DNA of 64,000 bases, taken from the NCBI RefSeq assembly GCF_002959965.1, contig NZ_PREV01000027.1, forward strand, positions 62,001-126,000, in the 5' to 3' direction. The position numbers and the translations under genes were made by a program. Below the pieces are notes generated by a model. It was not told the DNA's origin and did not search any database. It saw nothing but the letters and a program-made list of their open reading frames with translations. The DNA is from Microbulbifer pacificus. Its GTDB lineage: Bacteria > Pseudomonadota > Gammaproteobacteria > Pseudomonadales > Cellvibrionaceae. Numbering within the stretch: position 1 is the stretch's first letter; each line of letters opens with the position of its first letter. This document shows, in pieces, positions 46,757 through 56,295 of this stretch.

Positions 46757-47647
46757 TCAGCCGGCTTTCGCGTTTAACGCACCCGCACCGCCTGGTGCAC
46801 TCAGTGTTTTGAGCTGACTCCACTGGAGCCCGCGCCGGCTTTGCTTGTCCGCGGTACCGGACTCCGTGGCTACCAGTGCGATCAACTCTGCGCTGATGGA
46901 AACCGCCACTTCCATGGGACGTTTACCGGGCACATCTGAGCGCCCTACCGGGCAGCGGATGTTGGCAATTTCCTCTTCACTGAATCCCCGCTGCAGCAGC
47001 CGTTGCTGGAAGCGCACGGCCTTGGTCTGGGAACCGATCAGGCCGATGGAGGCGGGAGGAGGGCCCTGGCGCCGTTGTTCCAGCAGTTTCCAGCACAGGT
47101 CGAAGTCCAGCGCGTGGTTGTGGGTGAGGATCAGTACGTGGGCGTTCTCGCACAATTCGGCGGCGTCGCCGGCCGGGTCGTCGGTGTGATGCACGGTGAC
47201 ATTGGCGGGAATCTGCTGCGGGAAGGTGTCCGCGCGGGAGTCCACCCAAGTGACCTGCCACGGCAGTTGCCCGACGATCGTCATCAATGCCTGGGCGACG
47301 TGCCCGGCACCGAATACCACCAGCCTGGCATCACTGCCACCCTGCGTTTCCATCAATACCGCGACGCTGCCGCCGCAGCACTGGCCGAGGCTGGCGCCGA
47401 GGGGGAAGTGAGCGAGGTCAAAGCCGAGCTGCCGGCTACTGAGACGCTCGCGCGCGCGTTCGATGACCTTGTACTCCAGGTGACCGCCGCCGATGGTGTC
47501 GAAAGTGTCGGCGGCGGTGATCACCATTTTGCTCGCGGGCTCCCGCGGCACAGAGCCGGTGACCCCAAGTACCGTCACCAGTACATAGGGTTCGCCCCGT
47601 TGTTCACAGTCGGCAACGGCCTTGTGCCAGGGGAGTCGCTGCATCAT
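46757..47647 (-). CDS. xdhC: Xanthine dehydrogenase accessory protein
   Basis: 296 residues. It has the XdhC N-terminal motif VLGVTGSVPREPASKMV, GGGHLEY and the GQCCGGSVAVL site, then a Rossmann domain (RLVVFGAGHVAQAL, TWVDSRADTFPQ, IGLIGSQTKA). It inserts sulfurated molybdenum cofactor into xanthine dehydrogenase. The ATG overlaps the xdhB stop by 4 bp. It is only distantly similar to the XdhC-family protein at 17546, so each hydroxylase seems to have its own factor. Confidence 0.95.
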   Translation of the reverse strand: MMQRLPWHKAVADCEQRGEPYVLVTVLGVTGSVPREPASKMVITAADTFDTIGGGHLEYKVIERARERLSSRQLGFDLAHFPLGASLGQCCGGSVAVLMETQGGSDARLVVFGAGHVAQALMTIVGQLPWQVTWVDSRADTFPQQIPANVTVHHTDDPAGDAAELCENAHVLILTHNHALDFDLCWKLLEQRRQGPPPASIGLIGSQTKAVRFQQRLLQRGFSEEEIANIRCPVGRSDVPGKRPMEVAVSISAELIALVATESGTADKQSRRGLQWSQLKTLSAPGGAGALNAKAG

Positions 47648-50064
47648 GCCGGTTCGCCCTCCCGAGCTTTGTCCGCAGATGGTTTTGCTTTCGCCTGCGC
47701 CTCAACCCATTGCTGGGTGCGGGTAACGGCGGCGAGGACGCGCTCCGGCGTGGCCGGCGTATCCAGCGGGGTGCTGTGACGATAATCCGCGACACTGGCG
47801 ACGGCGTCGCGCAGTGCCGACCACACCGACATGCCCAGCATAAACGGCGGTTCGCCCACGGCTTTGGAGCGGAATACGGTGGCCTCTTTGTTGGGACTGT
47901 TTTCCAGCAGGCTGACCCGGAAATCCAGCGGCGCGTCAGACACCGCGGGGATTTTGTAGGTGGCCGGACCGTTGCTGAGCAGGCGGCCGTCATCGGCGTA
48001 GACCAGTTCCTCGGTGGTGAGCCAGCCGGCACCCTGCACAAAGGCCCCCTCGATCTGGCCGATGTCGATGGCCGGGTTCAGGGACTGGCCCACGTCGTGG
48101 AGGATATCCGCGCGCAGGGTGCGGTATTCCCCGGTGAGGGTGTCGACGATCACTTCCGAGCAGGCAGCGCCGTTGGCGTAGTAATAGAACGGCCGGCCGG
48201 TGCCGGTGCTGCGGTCGTAGTGGATTTTCGGGGTTTTGTAATAGCCGCTGGAGAACAGTGGAATACGCGCGGTGTAGGCGCTCTGTACAAGCGCGGCCCA
48301 ATCTTCGCGGTGGTCACCGGCGATCACCTGATTGTTGGCGAACTGGACTTCGCTTTCCGCCACGTTGAATTTCTGTGCGGCGAAGGCCACCAGGTTGGCC
48401 TTGATTTTTTCGCAGGCATCCAGCGCGGCCATGCCGTTCAGGTCGGAGCCGGAAGAGGCGGCGGTGGGGGAAGTGTTAGGCACCTTGTCCGTGCGGGTGG
48501 ATGTGACCTTGATCTTGTCGAGGTCCACCTGGAAGGCCGCGGCAACCACCTGGGCGACCTTGATATACAGGCCCTGGCCCATTTCAGTACCGCCGTGGTT
48601 CACCAGAATGCTGCCGTCGGTATAGATATGCACCAGCGCGCCGGCCTGGTTCAGGTGCTGCACGGTAAAGGAAATACCGAATTTAACCGGGGTGAGTGCG
48701 ATGCCCCGTTTCAGCACCGGATTACTGCGGTTGAACGCGGCGATTTCTTGCCGGCGTTTGCGGTAGTCCGAACTGGTTTCGAGTTTTTCAATCAGATCTG
48801 CCAGCACGTGCTGTTCCACCACCTGGCCGTAGTGGGTGGTGTCGCGTCCCGGCCGGTAGAGGTTGCGCTTGCGCACATCCAGTGGGTCCAGATTCAGGTA
48901 GCGGGCGATATCGTCCATGGCCATTTCAATGGTCATCATGCCCTGGGGGCCGCCGAAACCGCGGAAGGCAGTGTTGGAAACCGTGTGGGTTTTGCAGCGG
49001 TGGCCGGTGACCCGCGCCGGGCCTAGGCTGTAGGCGTTGTCCGAGTGGAACATGGCGCGGTCGACGATAGCGTCAGACAAGTCCGGGGAGTAACCACAAC
49101 GGCCGGCGACCACAATGTCTGCGCCCTGCAGTACGCCGTCGTCGTCGAAGCCGAGATCGTAGGTGTTGTAAAAATCGTGGCGCTTGCCGGTCTGCACCAT
49201 GTCGTCGTAGCGGGCCAGGCGGTATTTCACCGCGCGGCCGGTTTTGCGCGCGAGCAGTGCGGCCACGCAGGCCAGCGGTGCGGCCTGGGTTTCCTTGCCG
49301 CCGAAGCCGCCACCCATACGGCGCACTTCCACGGTGACTTCGTGAATCGGCAGGTTCAGTACTTCGGCCACCAGGGTTTGCACTTCCGACGGGTGCTGGC
49401 TGGAGGTGTGCACGTGCACGCCGGCATCTTCGGTGGGTTCCACCAGGCAGGCCTGGCCTTCCAGGTAAAAGTGTTCCTGACCGCCCACGTTGATTTCACC
49501 CTGCAGCCGGTGCGGGGCTTCCTTTAATGCTTTTTCAAAATCGCCGCGCTGCTGGGTGTGGTCCGGTCGCACGAACAGCTGTTTTTTCAGTGCATCGTGC
49601 ACGGTGACCGCGTGATCGAGAGGTTCGTATTCCACTTTGGCGAGACGCGCGGCCTGGCGCGCGGCGCGCAGGCTGGTGGCGGCGACCGCGAACAGTGGCT
49701 GGCCGATGTGTTCCGCCAGTCCGTTGACCAGTACCGGGTCGCCGGGGAATACCGGGCCGATATCGATATGCCCGGGTACGTCGTCCGCGGTGATGACGTC
49801 CACCACGCCGGGGTAGGCGCGCACCGCGGATAAATCCATGGACAGGACTTTGGCGTGAGCCACCGTGCTGTGGCCGACAGCGGCGTGCAGCAGTCCTTCC
49901 GGTTCTGGAAGGTCGTCGATATAGCGGGCTTCGCCGCGCACATGTTTCCAGGCGCTGTCGTGCATGGCGGAAAGGCCGGCGACGCCGCGAGCGGATTGTG
50001 TCTGCGTGCTGTTGCGTGCGTTTTCTTCTGTGTTGGAAACGTCCGGGAGTTTACGCATATTCAT
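47644..50064 (-). CDS. xdhB: Xanthine dehydrogenase, molybdopterin-binding subunit
   Basis: 806 residues, cytoplasmic (no signal). It hydroxylates hypoxanthine and xanthine to urate. Visible motifs: GEARYIDDLPEPEG at the start, VRRMGGGFGGKETQA, the active-site Arg loop NTAFRGFGGPQGMMTIEMAM, GTEMGQGLYIKVAQVVA, and the catalytic Glu in KAVGEPPFMLG. The gene overlaps xdhA by 14 bp. Length matches the bacterial XdhB family (~780-800). Confidence 0.96.
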   Translation of the reverse strand: MNMRKLPDVSNTEENARNSTQTQSARGVAGLSAMHDSAWKHVRGEARYIDDLPEPEGLLHAAVGHSTVAHAKVLSMDLSAVRAYPGVVDVITADDVPGHIDIGPVFPGDPVLVNGLAEHIGQPLFAVAATSLRAARQAARLAKVEYEPLDHAVTVHDALKKQLFVRPDHTQQRGDFEKALKEAPHRLQGEINVGGQEHFYLEGQACLVEPTEDAGVHVHTSSQHPSEVQTLVAEVLNLPIHEVTVEVRRMGGGFGGKETQAAPLACVAALLARKTGRAVKYRLARYDDMVQTGKRHDFYNTYDLGFDDDGVLQGADIVVAGRCGYSPDLSDAIVDRAMFHSDNAYSLGPARVTGHRCKTHTVSNTAFRGFGGPQGMMTIEMAMDDIARYLNLDPLDVRKRNLYRPGRDTTHYGQVVEQHVLADLIEKLETSSDYRKRRQEIAAFNRSNPVLKRGIALTPVKFGISFTVQHLNQAGALVHIYTDGSILVNHGGTEMGQGLYIKVAQVVAAAFQVDLDKIKVTSTRTDKVPNTSPTAASSGSDLNGMAALDACEKIKANLVAFAAQKFNVAESEVQFANNQVIAGDHREDWAALVQSAYTARIPLFSSGYYKTPKIHYDRSTGTGRPFYYYANGAACSEVIVDTLTGEYRTLRADILHDVGQSLNPAIDIGQIEGAFVQGAGWLTTEELVYADDGRLLSNGPATYKIPAVSDAPLDFRVSLLENSPNKEATVFRSKAVGEPPFMLGMSVWSALRDAVASVADYRHSTPLDTPATPERVLAAVTRTQQWVEAQAKAKPSADKAREGEPA

Positions 50065-51598
50065 TCACCATCAATGGCTTGTGGTTATTGTCCGTGTGGT
50101 GTTTGACGGGCTTGAAGTCGCTGCGCGCCGAGTCGAGCAGGGCGCGACGGATCAGGTTGCCGGCCACCTGCTGGCGGTATTCCGCGGAGGCGCGCACGTC
50201 GCTCATGGGGGAGAAGTCTTCCGCGAGTGCGCCGACCGCGCGGGCGACGGAACTCAGGTTCCAGGGCTGGCCACGCAGTGCCGCTTCGGCATTGGCCGCG
50301 CGCTTGGGGATGGCCGCCATGCCGCCGAAAGCGAGACGGCAGTCTTCCACAATGGCACCGTCGAGCTTCAGCCAGAAAGCACCGAGCACCGCGGAAATAT
50401 CGTCGTCCAGGCGTTTGGAGATTTTGTAGATCAGCAGCTGTTCATCGGACAGGGAGGCCGGGATCCATACGCCGCGGATAAATTCATTGGGGCGCAGGTC
50501 GGTTTTTTTGTAGTCGTGGAAAAACTCCTGCAATGGCAGGCGGCGAACGCCGTCCACACCGTCCAGCTCCAGCTCGGCACCGAGCGCAATCAACGCCGGT
50601 GGCATGTCACCGATGGGGGACGCGTTGCCGATATTGCCACCCACGGTGCCGCGGTTGCGGATCTGTTTGGAGCCGAGGCGCTCCAGCATGGTGTGAAAGT
50701 GGGGCCAGCGACTGGCCAGCGCGTGTTCCGCGGCGCGGTAACTGGCGGCGGCACCGAGGTAGAGGCCGTCCTGCTGTTCGCGGATTTCCTGGAGCTCGGG
50801 AATGTTGTTTACGCTGATGACATGGTCCAAATCTCGCAGGAACTGGGTAATTTCCAATGAAAGGTCGGTGCCGCCGGCCACCAGGCGGGCCTGTGGAAAT
50901 TCCGCGCGCAGTTGGCGCAGCTGGGCGAGGGTGATGGGGGCATCGTAGCGGCGGCCGTTCTCGGCGGCGACCGTAACCGGGTTGTTCTGCACCTGCTTGA
51001 GTTGCGCGATCATCGCCGGATTTTGCAGCCAGGCGGGGCCGCGCAGATCGATTTCAGCGGGTGTGCTTTTCTGCTCTGTTCCCTCTGCGGGCTGCCACTC
51101 CTGTACCGCGGCCTTGCGCCCCGCTTCCACAATGGGGCGGTAGCCGGTGCAACGGCACAGGTTGCCGCCGAGAGATTCCATCAGCGCCGCATCGTCTACG
51201 GTTTTACCGCGGGCGCGGCTTTCGGTGTGTAATGCAAACAGGGACATGATGATCCCCGGTGTACAGAAGCCGCACTGGGCGCCGTGGCATTCCACCATTT
51301 CTTTCTGTACCGGGTGTGCGGGCTCGCTTTGCAGACCGTCTACGGTAATCAGGTGTTTGCCGTGCAGGCTGCCCACCAGGGCGATGCAGCTGTTGACGCT
51401 GTCGTAGCGCAGGCGCTCGCTGTCGGTGGAGGAATCCAAGGTGCCGATGGCCACGGTGCAGGCACCGCAATCGCCGGAGGCGCAGCCTTCCTTGGTGCCG
51501 GTCAGCCGTGCCTCGGTGCGCAGCCATTCCAGAACGGTGAGGTTGGGGTCGACGCTCGCCAACTGCCGATGCCGCCCATTCAGATAGAACTCGATCAC
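50051..51598 (-). CDS. xdhA: Xanthine dehydrogenase, [2Fe-2S]/FAD subunit
   Basis: 515 residues. N-terminal ferredoxin domain with Cys39/44/47 (CASGDCGACTVAIG), second [2Fe-2S] domain CGFCTPGIIMS and NLCRCTGYRP, then the FAD domain (RLVAGGTDLSLEITQFLRD, IRNRGTVGGNIGNASPIGD). It carries electrons from the Mo site to NAD+. It is the first gene of xdhABC. Three RutR-type boxes lie 150-250 bp upstream. Confidence 0.96.
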   Translation of the reverse strand: MIEFYLNGRHRQLASVDPNLTVLEWLRTEARLTGTKEGCASGDCGACTVAIGTLDSSTDSERLRYDSVNSCIALVGSLHGKHLITVDGLQSEPAHPVQKEMVECHGAQCGFCTPGIIMSLFALHTESRARGKTVDDAALMESLGGNLCRCTGYRPIVEAGRKAAVQEWQPAEGTEQKSTPAEIDLRGPAWLQNPAMIAQLKQVQNNPVTVAAENGRRYDAPITLAQLRQLRAEFPQARLVAGGTDLSLEITQFLRDLDHVISVNNIPELQEIREQQDGLYLGAAASYRAAEHALASRWPHFHTMLERLGSKQIRNRGTVGGNIGNASPIGDMPPALIALGAELELDGVDGVRRLPLQEFFHDYKKTDLRPNEFIRGVWIPASLSDEQLLIYKISKRLDDDISAVLGAFWLKLDGAIVEDCRLAFGGMAAIPKRAANAEAALRGQPWNLSSVARAVGALAEDFSPMSDVRASAEYRQQVAGNLIRRALLDSARSDFKPVKHHTDNNHKPLMVNEYA

Positions 51599-51754
51599 AG
51601 TGATCCTCGCATTTCTCGTTTGCTTATTGATTTTGCGATGGTGTTTGCCGGCCCTGTGGGTGTCGGGTTCCGGCAGATTTCTCTCTCCGCATCTTTGTTA
51701 CGACCGCCAGGACAGCGCTCCGAATAACCTGGCGAGCCTTTGTTTTACATTTTC

Positions 51755-51770
51755 TTGACCAAATGGACAA
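51755..51770. promoter_or_regulatory. RutR-type operator 1 upstream of xdhA
   Basis: TTGACCAAATGGACAA matches the published RutR consensus TTGACCA-N2-TGGTCAA at 13 of 14 fixed positions. A RutR-like regulator is encoded next to it. Confidence 0.75.
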
Positions 51771-51779
51771 GTAAAAAAT

Positions 51780-51795
51780 TTGATCAAATAGTCTG
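51780..51795. promoter_or_regulatory. RutR-type operator 2 upstream of xdhA
   Basis: TTGATCAAATAGTCTG keeps 10 of 14 consensus positions and lies 25 bp (centre to centre) from operator 1. Confidence 0.5.
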
Positions 51796-51830
51796 ATTTG
51801 AAGGTTGTGTGGCCGTATGCGCCGTAAAAG

Positions 51831-51846
51831 CTGACCATTTGGTTTG
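51831..51846. promoter_or_regulatory. RutR-type operator 3 upstream of xdhA
   Basis: CTGACCATTTGGTTTG keeps the TGACCA-N2-TGGT core (11 of 14 positions). It is nearest the regulator gene and could serve autoregulation. Confidence 0.5.
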
Positions 51847-52037
51847 AAAATAAATTGCGACCGAGCTCGCCGTTTCGGTCCCGGTACAGGTTCTTGGAGA
51901 GGGGTGGGATGACCGGTTGGGGGAGGGGGGAAAGTGTGGGCCGGTATGCCGGGGGCATCGGTCTGCGCTTTTTTGCCTGCGCCGGGCAGTTAAGCTATTG
52001 TCGGTCGCCTGTAAAAAACAATCACAAACTTGCCGCT

Positions 52038-52811
52038 ATGCCCCGTCCCAAAAACTCGCCACTGAGCTCTTCGCACAACGCTGAAGAAATCGAACTTGCC
52101 CGCGCACTGGATATGGACGTTGAAGGTGCCGGCAGGCCCGGCCGCAAAAAGCGCCCGGGTAAAATCCGCACGCGCAACCGCGAGCGGATCCTGATGGCGG
52201 CAGAGGAAGAGTTTGCCCTGAACGGTTTCCGCGGTACCACCATCCAGCGTATAGCCGAGCGCGCCGAGCTGCCGAAATCCAATGTGCTGTATTACTTCAG
52301 CAATAAGGAGCGCCTGTACACCGCCTTGTTTGACACGATTACCGGGCGTTGGAATGCCATGCTGGAGTCCATCAAACCGGAAGACGACCCGGCGATGACA
52401 CTGGCGCGCTTTATCAAGGCCAAAGTGGAGATGTCCCGCACCCACCCCCTGGCTTCACGCCTGTTCGCCATGGAGGTGATCCAGGGGGCGCCGGTGCTGA
52501 AAGAGCATCTGCGCACCAATATGCGCGACTGGGTACGCGACCGCTCACGGGTGATGCAGCAGTGGGTCGACGAGGGGCGCATGGCGCCCGTGGACCCGGT
52601 GCAGCTGATCCTGTTGATCTGGTCCTCCACCCAGCACTATGCGGATTTCCAGACCCAGATTCTGGTGATCGAGAATAAAGCGGAGTACACCCGCGAGGAC
52701 TTCGATCACGCGGCGAAATTCCTGATCGAGGTAATTCTGCGGGGCTGTGGGCTGAACGTGCCTCCGTTTGAGTCGGTGGAGGTGGACCTGGATTTCGATG
52801 CCGAGGGATGA
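52038..52811 (+). CDS. RutR-like TetR-family transcriptional regulator
   Basis: 257 residues from ATG 52038. After a basic, low-complexity N-terminal extension of about 45 residues comes the TetR helix-turn-helix (RERILMAAEEEFALNGFRGT, IQRIAERAELPKSNVLYYFS). The C-terminal ligand domain (LASRLFAMEVIQGAPVLKEH, LILLIWSSTQHYADFQTQI) is that of the RutR family, which senses uracil/thymine in E. coli. It is divergent from xdhABC and upstream of guaD, with matching operators near both. It probably controls purine catabolism; the effector is not known. The long open frame upstream of 52038 is not used. Confidence 0.85.
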   Translation: MPRPKNSPLSSSHNAEEIELARALDMDVEGAGRPGRKKRPGKIRTRNRERILMAAEEEFALNGFRGTTIQRIAERAELPKSNVLYYFSNKERLYTALFDTITGRWNAMLESIKPEDDPAMTLARFIKAKVEMSRTHPLASRLFAMEVIQGAPVLKEHLRTNMRDWVRDRSRVMQQWVDEGRMAPVDPVQLILLIWSSTQHYADFQTQILVIENKAEYTREDFDHAAKFLIEVILRGCGLNVPPFESVEVDLDFDAEG

Positions 52812-52832
52812 AAGGCGAGACAGGCTATTTTT

Positions 52833-52848
52833 CTGACCATTTGATCAG
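52833..52848. promoter_or_regulatory. RutR-type operator upstream of guaD
   Basis: CTGACCATTTGATCAG is a near-perfect palindrome matching TTGACCA-N2-TGGTCAA at 11 of 14 positions, about 100 bp before the guaD start. Confidence 0.65.
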
Positions 52849-52949
52849 GTTTTTGTTGACGTCGGTCCACTCACTGGTTTAATTTTTTGCTGCCCGCGGA
52901 GGGGAGAGACCGCGGGCCACAATAAAATTATGTCCAGATGAGAGTTACC

Positions 52950-54248
52950 ATGTCCCAACGCAAAGCCTACCGATCCGCCATTCTCCACAGCATCGCCGAT
53001 CCCCGTGATGTCGGAATCGAGGCTTCTTACGCATATTTTGAAGACGGCCTGCTGGTGGTCGAAGACGGCAAAGTGCTCGACGTCGGGCACGCGGATACGC
53101 TGCTTGGCAAGTTCTCCGATGCGGATCTGACGACCTACTCCGACACCCTGATTACCGCCGGCTTTATCGATACCCATATCCACTATCCACAGCTGGACAT
53201 CATCGGCGCCTACGGCGAACAGCTGCTGGAGTGGCTGGAGACGTATACCTTCCCGGCGGAGCGCAAATTCGAAGATCCCGAGCATGCCACCCGGCTTGCC
53301 CAGGTCTTTCTGGAAGAACTGCTGCGCAACGGTACCACCACCGCGCTGGTGTTCGGCACTGTGCACAAACAGTCCATTGACGCCTTTTTCAGTGAGGCGC
53401 AAAAGCTTGATCTGCGCATGATCGCCGGCAAGGTAATGATGGATCGCAATGCGCCGGAATACCTGCGCGATACCCCGGAGTCCGCCTACGCCGACAGCAA
53501 GGAGCTGATCGAGCGCTGGCACGGCAAGGGCCGTCTGCACTATGCCGTTACCCCGCGCTTCGCGCCTACGAGTACCCCCGAGCAGCTGGCCCTGGCGGGC
53601 CAGCTATTTCAGGAATATCCGGGTCTTTATATGCACACCCATATCTCCGAGAACAAACAGGAGATTGAGTGGGTACGGGGGCTCTTCCCTGAACGCAGTG
53701 GCTATCTCGATGTGTACGACCACCACGGCCTGATCGGTGAGCGCGCGGTGTTCGCCCACGGCGTTCACTTGTGCGATGACGAGTGTCAGCGTTTGGGTGA
53801 GACCGGTTCAGCGGTGGCGTTCTGCCCCACCTCCAACCTGTTTCTCGGCAGCGGTCTGCTCAATCTCGACAAGCTCGAAGAGTGCGGTGTGCGCGTGGGC
53901 CTCGGTACCGATGTGGGGGCCGGAACCAGCTTCTCGCAACTGCAGAGCCTGAACGAGGCCTATAAGGTAATGCAGCTGCAGGGCAAAAAACTCGACCCGT
54001 TCCGGGCGTTGTATCTGGCTACGCTCGGCGGTGCCCGCTCGCTGTACCTGGATGATCGGATCGGTAATCTGCAGCCGGGCAAGGACGCGGATTTCGTCGT
54101 ACTTGATTACAATGCCACGCCGCTGATCAGCCGTCGTATGGCGCAGGCGACCACGCTTGCGGAGCGGCTTTTCGCACTGATGATCCTGGGTGATGACCGC
54201 GCGGTGAAGGAAACCTATGCCGCGGGCGTGTGCCGCCATCGCAAGTAG
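52950..54248 (+). CDS. guaD: Guanine deaminase
   Basis: 432 residues from ATG 52950 (a start at 52938 would add MRVT). Zinc amidohydrolase converting guanine to xanthine. Metal site FIDTHIHYPQ, PRFAPTSTPEQL, MHTHISENKQEIEWV, AHGVHLCDDE, and the C-terminal Asp in GLGTDVGAGTSFS. It provides the substrate for XdhAB encoded across the regulator gene. A terminator follows. Confidence 0.96.
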   Translation: MSQRKAYRSAILHSIADPRDVGIEASYAYFEDGLLVVEDGKVLDVGHADTLLGKFSDADLTTYSDTLITAGFIDTHIHYPQLDIIGAYGEQLLEWLETYTFPAERKFEDPEHATRLAQVFLEELLRNGTTTALVFGTVHKQSIDAFFSEAQKLDLRMIAGKVMMDRNAPEYLRDTPESAYADSKELIERWHGKGRLHYAVTPRFAPTSTPEQLALAGQLFQEYPGLYMHTHISENKQEIEWVRGLFPERSGYLDVYDHHGLIGERAVFAHGVHLCDDECQRLGETGSAVAFCPTSNLFLGSGLLNLDKLEECGVRVGLGTDVGAGTSFSQLQSLNEAYKVMQLQGKKLDPFRALYLATLGGARSLYLDDRIGNLQPGKDADFVVLDYNATPLISRRMAQATTLAERLFALMILGDDRAVKETYAAGVCRHRK

Positions 54249-54289
54249 TATTTGTCACGCTTTTGTTTTGTTGTTCTTTGATCAATTTT

Positions 54290-54312
54290 CGGGGCTCTGA
54301 GGCCCCTTTTTT
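54290..54312 (+). terminator. Rho-independent terminator after guaD
   Basis: Stem GGGGC with GCCCC, 5-nt loop, followed by six T residues. Confidence 0.85.
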
Positions 54313-54580
54313 GTGCTTTGGATTTGGCGTCATATCTGTCGGGACATGTGTCGATTGCGATGACACCCGTTTGATATTCCTGTGCGCAGATTTTTCGGGC
54401 GTCTCGGAAGTTTCGTGACGATGGCCGGGTTGGCTGAAAATCGTACAGCGTGAAATGATGTAGTCATCCTTGTTTTCCTGTGAACACCGCAACTTATATT
54501 TCGCTTAATCCCCATAATTAATAGATGAATCCCGGCCCTGTTTGCACGATGTACTATTTTTTAAATTATTGTTGCAATTA

Positions 54581-54590
54581 TTGTATACAG
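54581..54590. promoter_or_regulatory. TTGTATACA-type operator upstream of the permease
   Basis: TTGTATACAG differs in one base from the perfect palindrome TTGTATACAA found before the GntR gene and puuE. Confidence 0.6.
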
Positions 54591-54617
54591 GAATAGGATG
54601 GGTTCAGGCCTTACTTC

Positions 54618-54633
54618 TTGACCTTTTAGTCGA
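54618..54633. promoter_or_regulatory. RutR-type operator upstream of the permease
   Basis: TTGACCTTTTAGTCGA keeps 11 of 14 consensus positions. It lies 28 bp downstream of the TTGTATACAG site. Confidence 0.5.
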
Positions 54634-54786
54634 ATTAATGAGGGGGACAGGCGCAGGAAAGGCGGGCCAGGCCATCACCTACCTGAGACAGATGTGCGCT
54701 CTCTGGTACCAACAACAATAATGAGAGGACCACTTGTGGAAACGCTAAAGCAGGACCAGCATGTACTCCGTCCGTCGGAGCCTTCA

Positions 54787-56097
54787 ATGAGCTCAGAGAG
54801 CGCCGGTATTCTCGACCGGATTTTTAAACTCAACGAACATCAGACCACAGTAAAGACCGAGCTCATCGCGGGCCTCACCACGTTCTTTACCATGGCCTAT
54901 GTGATTTTCGTAAACCCCAACGTCATGGCCGCGGCTGGCATGGATCATGGGGCAGCGTTTGTCGCCACCTGTATAGGCGCCGCGTTGGCCTGTTTCCTCA
55001 TGGGACTGTATGCCAACTGGCCTGTAGGGTTGGCGCCGGGTATGGGGCTCAACGCCTTCTTCACCTACACCGTGGTAGGGGAGATGGGCTACAGCTGGGA
55101 AGTGGCGCTGGGCGCGGTCTTCCTTTCCGGTGTCCTGTTCATGATCATGAGCCTGTCGCGGATTCGGGAGTGGTTGCTGAACAGTATCCCCATGAGTCTG
55201 CGCTTTGCCATGGGGGCTGGAGTCGGTCTTTTCCTCGGTCTGATCGGTCTCAAGACCGCGGGCATTGTGGTGGATAACCCGGCTACTTTGCTTTCCATGG
55301 GCAGCTTCAGCAATCCGTCCGCGCTGCTGGCGGCGATCTGTTTCCTGCTGATTGCCATTCTGAGTTATCGCAAAATGTTTGGCGCCATCCTGTTCAGCAT
55401 GCTGGCGGTGACCGCCGTTGGCTGGGCCTTTGGCCTGGTGGAATATCAGGGGCTGGTTTCCGCACCGCCGAGCCTGGCATCAACCTGGCTGGCAATGGAT
55501 GTCAAAGGTGCGTTGAACGTGGGCATGATCAGCGTAATCCTCGCCTTCCTGTTCGTGAACATGTTCGACACCGCCGGTACCCTGATGGGTGTCGCTCACC
55601 GCGCGCATCTGGTGGATGATGATGGCCGGATCAAAAACCTTTCCCGCGCACTGAAAGCGGATTCCACTTCCAGTGTCATGGGCGCGTTTCTCGGCTGCCC
55701 GCCGGTCACCAGTTACGTGGAAAGCGCGTCCGGTGTCGCCGCGGGTGGACGTACCGGTCTCACCGCGGTGACGGTGGGGGTGCTTTTCCTGCTGGCCATG
55801 TTCCTGGCACCCCTGGCCGGTATGATTCCCGCCTATGCGACCGCCGGTGCGTTGATCTACGTGGCGATGTTGATGATGGGCGGTATGGCGCACATCAACT
55901 GGAAGGATCACACCGATACCATCCCCGCCATCGTGACCGTGGTGATGATGCCGCTGACGTTTTCCATTGCCAACGGTATCGCGCTGGGTTTTCTGACTTA
56001 CACCGCTATGAAGTTGTTCACCGGCCAACACGACAAAATTTCAGTCAGCCTGTATGTGCTGAGCGCAATTTTTATTGCCAAGTTCGCATTCCTGTAA
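54787..56097 (+). CDS. AzgA-type (NCS2) guanine/hypoxanthine permease
   Basis: 436 residues from ATG 54787, chosen because a GGAG ribosome site precedes it and the family starts there; in-frame ATGs lie at 54694 and 54721. About 12-14 membrane segments. Signatures of AzgA permeases: ELIAGLTTFFTMAYVIFVNP, GLAPGMGLNAFFTYTV, FVNMFDTAGTLMGVAHRA and GCPPVTSYVESASGVAAGGR. It imports purine bases by proton symport. It is flanked by guaD and a Tsx channel. Confidence 0.92.
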   Translation: MSSESAGILDRIFKLNEHQTTVKTELIAGLTTFFTMAYVIFVNPNVMAAAGMDHGAAFVATCIGAALACFLMGLYANWPVGLAPGMGLNAFFTYTVVGEMGYSWEVALGAVFLSGVLFMIMSLSRIREWLLNSIPMSLRFAMGAGVGLFLGLIGLKTAGIVVDNPATLLSMGSFSNPSALLAAICFLLIAILSYRKMFGAILFSMLAVTAVGWAFGLVEYQGLVSAPPSLASTWLAMDVKGALNVGMISVILAFLFVNMFDTAGTLMGVAHRAHLVDDDGRIKNLSRALKADSTSSVMGAFLGCPPVTSYVESASGVAAGGRTGLTAVTVGVLFLLAMFLAPLAGMIPAYATAGALIYVAMLMMGGMAHINWKDHTDTIPAIVTVVMMPLTFSIANGIALGFLTYTAMKLFTGQHDKISVSLYVLSAIFIAKFAFL

Positions 56098-56131
56098 AGC
56101 GTTTCTTCCGAATCGAATCCATTTGAACGGA

Positions 56132-56165
56132 CTCACCGTCGGGACGGACATCCCGGACCGGTGAG
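56132..56165 (+). terminator. Long hairpin after the permease gene
   Basis: CTCACCG...CGGTGAG arms with an inner TCGGGA/TCCCGGA stem. No clear T-run follows, so it could end or stabilise the permease mRNA. Confidence 0.4.
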
Positions 56166-56295
56166 CGCTGCCTGCGAGTTGAGAATCAAGGGCCGTTAAG
56201 AGCCTGAAATGTGTTGTTGGAAGTTTGCAGTCGACGACGTTTTTTAAATGCGCGCCGCGAGCGCGCGAAATAAAAATAACCTGAGAGACTGAGTT

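Larger units (their letters stand above)
51599..52037. other. Divergent control region between xdhA and the TetR gene
   Basis: No gene. The region is AT-rich between 51740 and 51860 and contains three 16-bp boxes of RutR type. Both xdhABC (leftwards) and the regulator gene (rightwards) must be transcribed from here. Confidence 0.7.
54249..54786. other. Control region upstream of the purine permease
   Basis: About 540 bp without a convincing gene. It holds the guaD terminator, one TTGTATACA-type site and one RutR-type box, so the permease may answer to both regulators. The part around 54480-54600 is AT-rich. Confidence 0.65.

Noticed and set aside
47710..49026. 438-codon plus-strand frame opposite xdhB
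   Set aside because: Antisense shadow with no protein features; XdhB motifs on the minus strand are complete.
51599..52037. In-frame extension of the TetR regulator back to 51855
   Set aside because: The extension lacks family features and would run across the promoter region; the ATG at 52038 gives a reasonable N-terminus.
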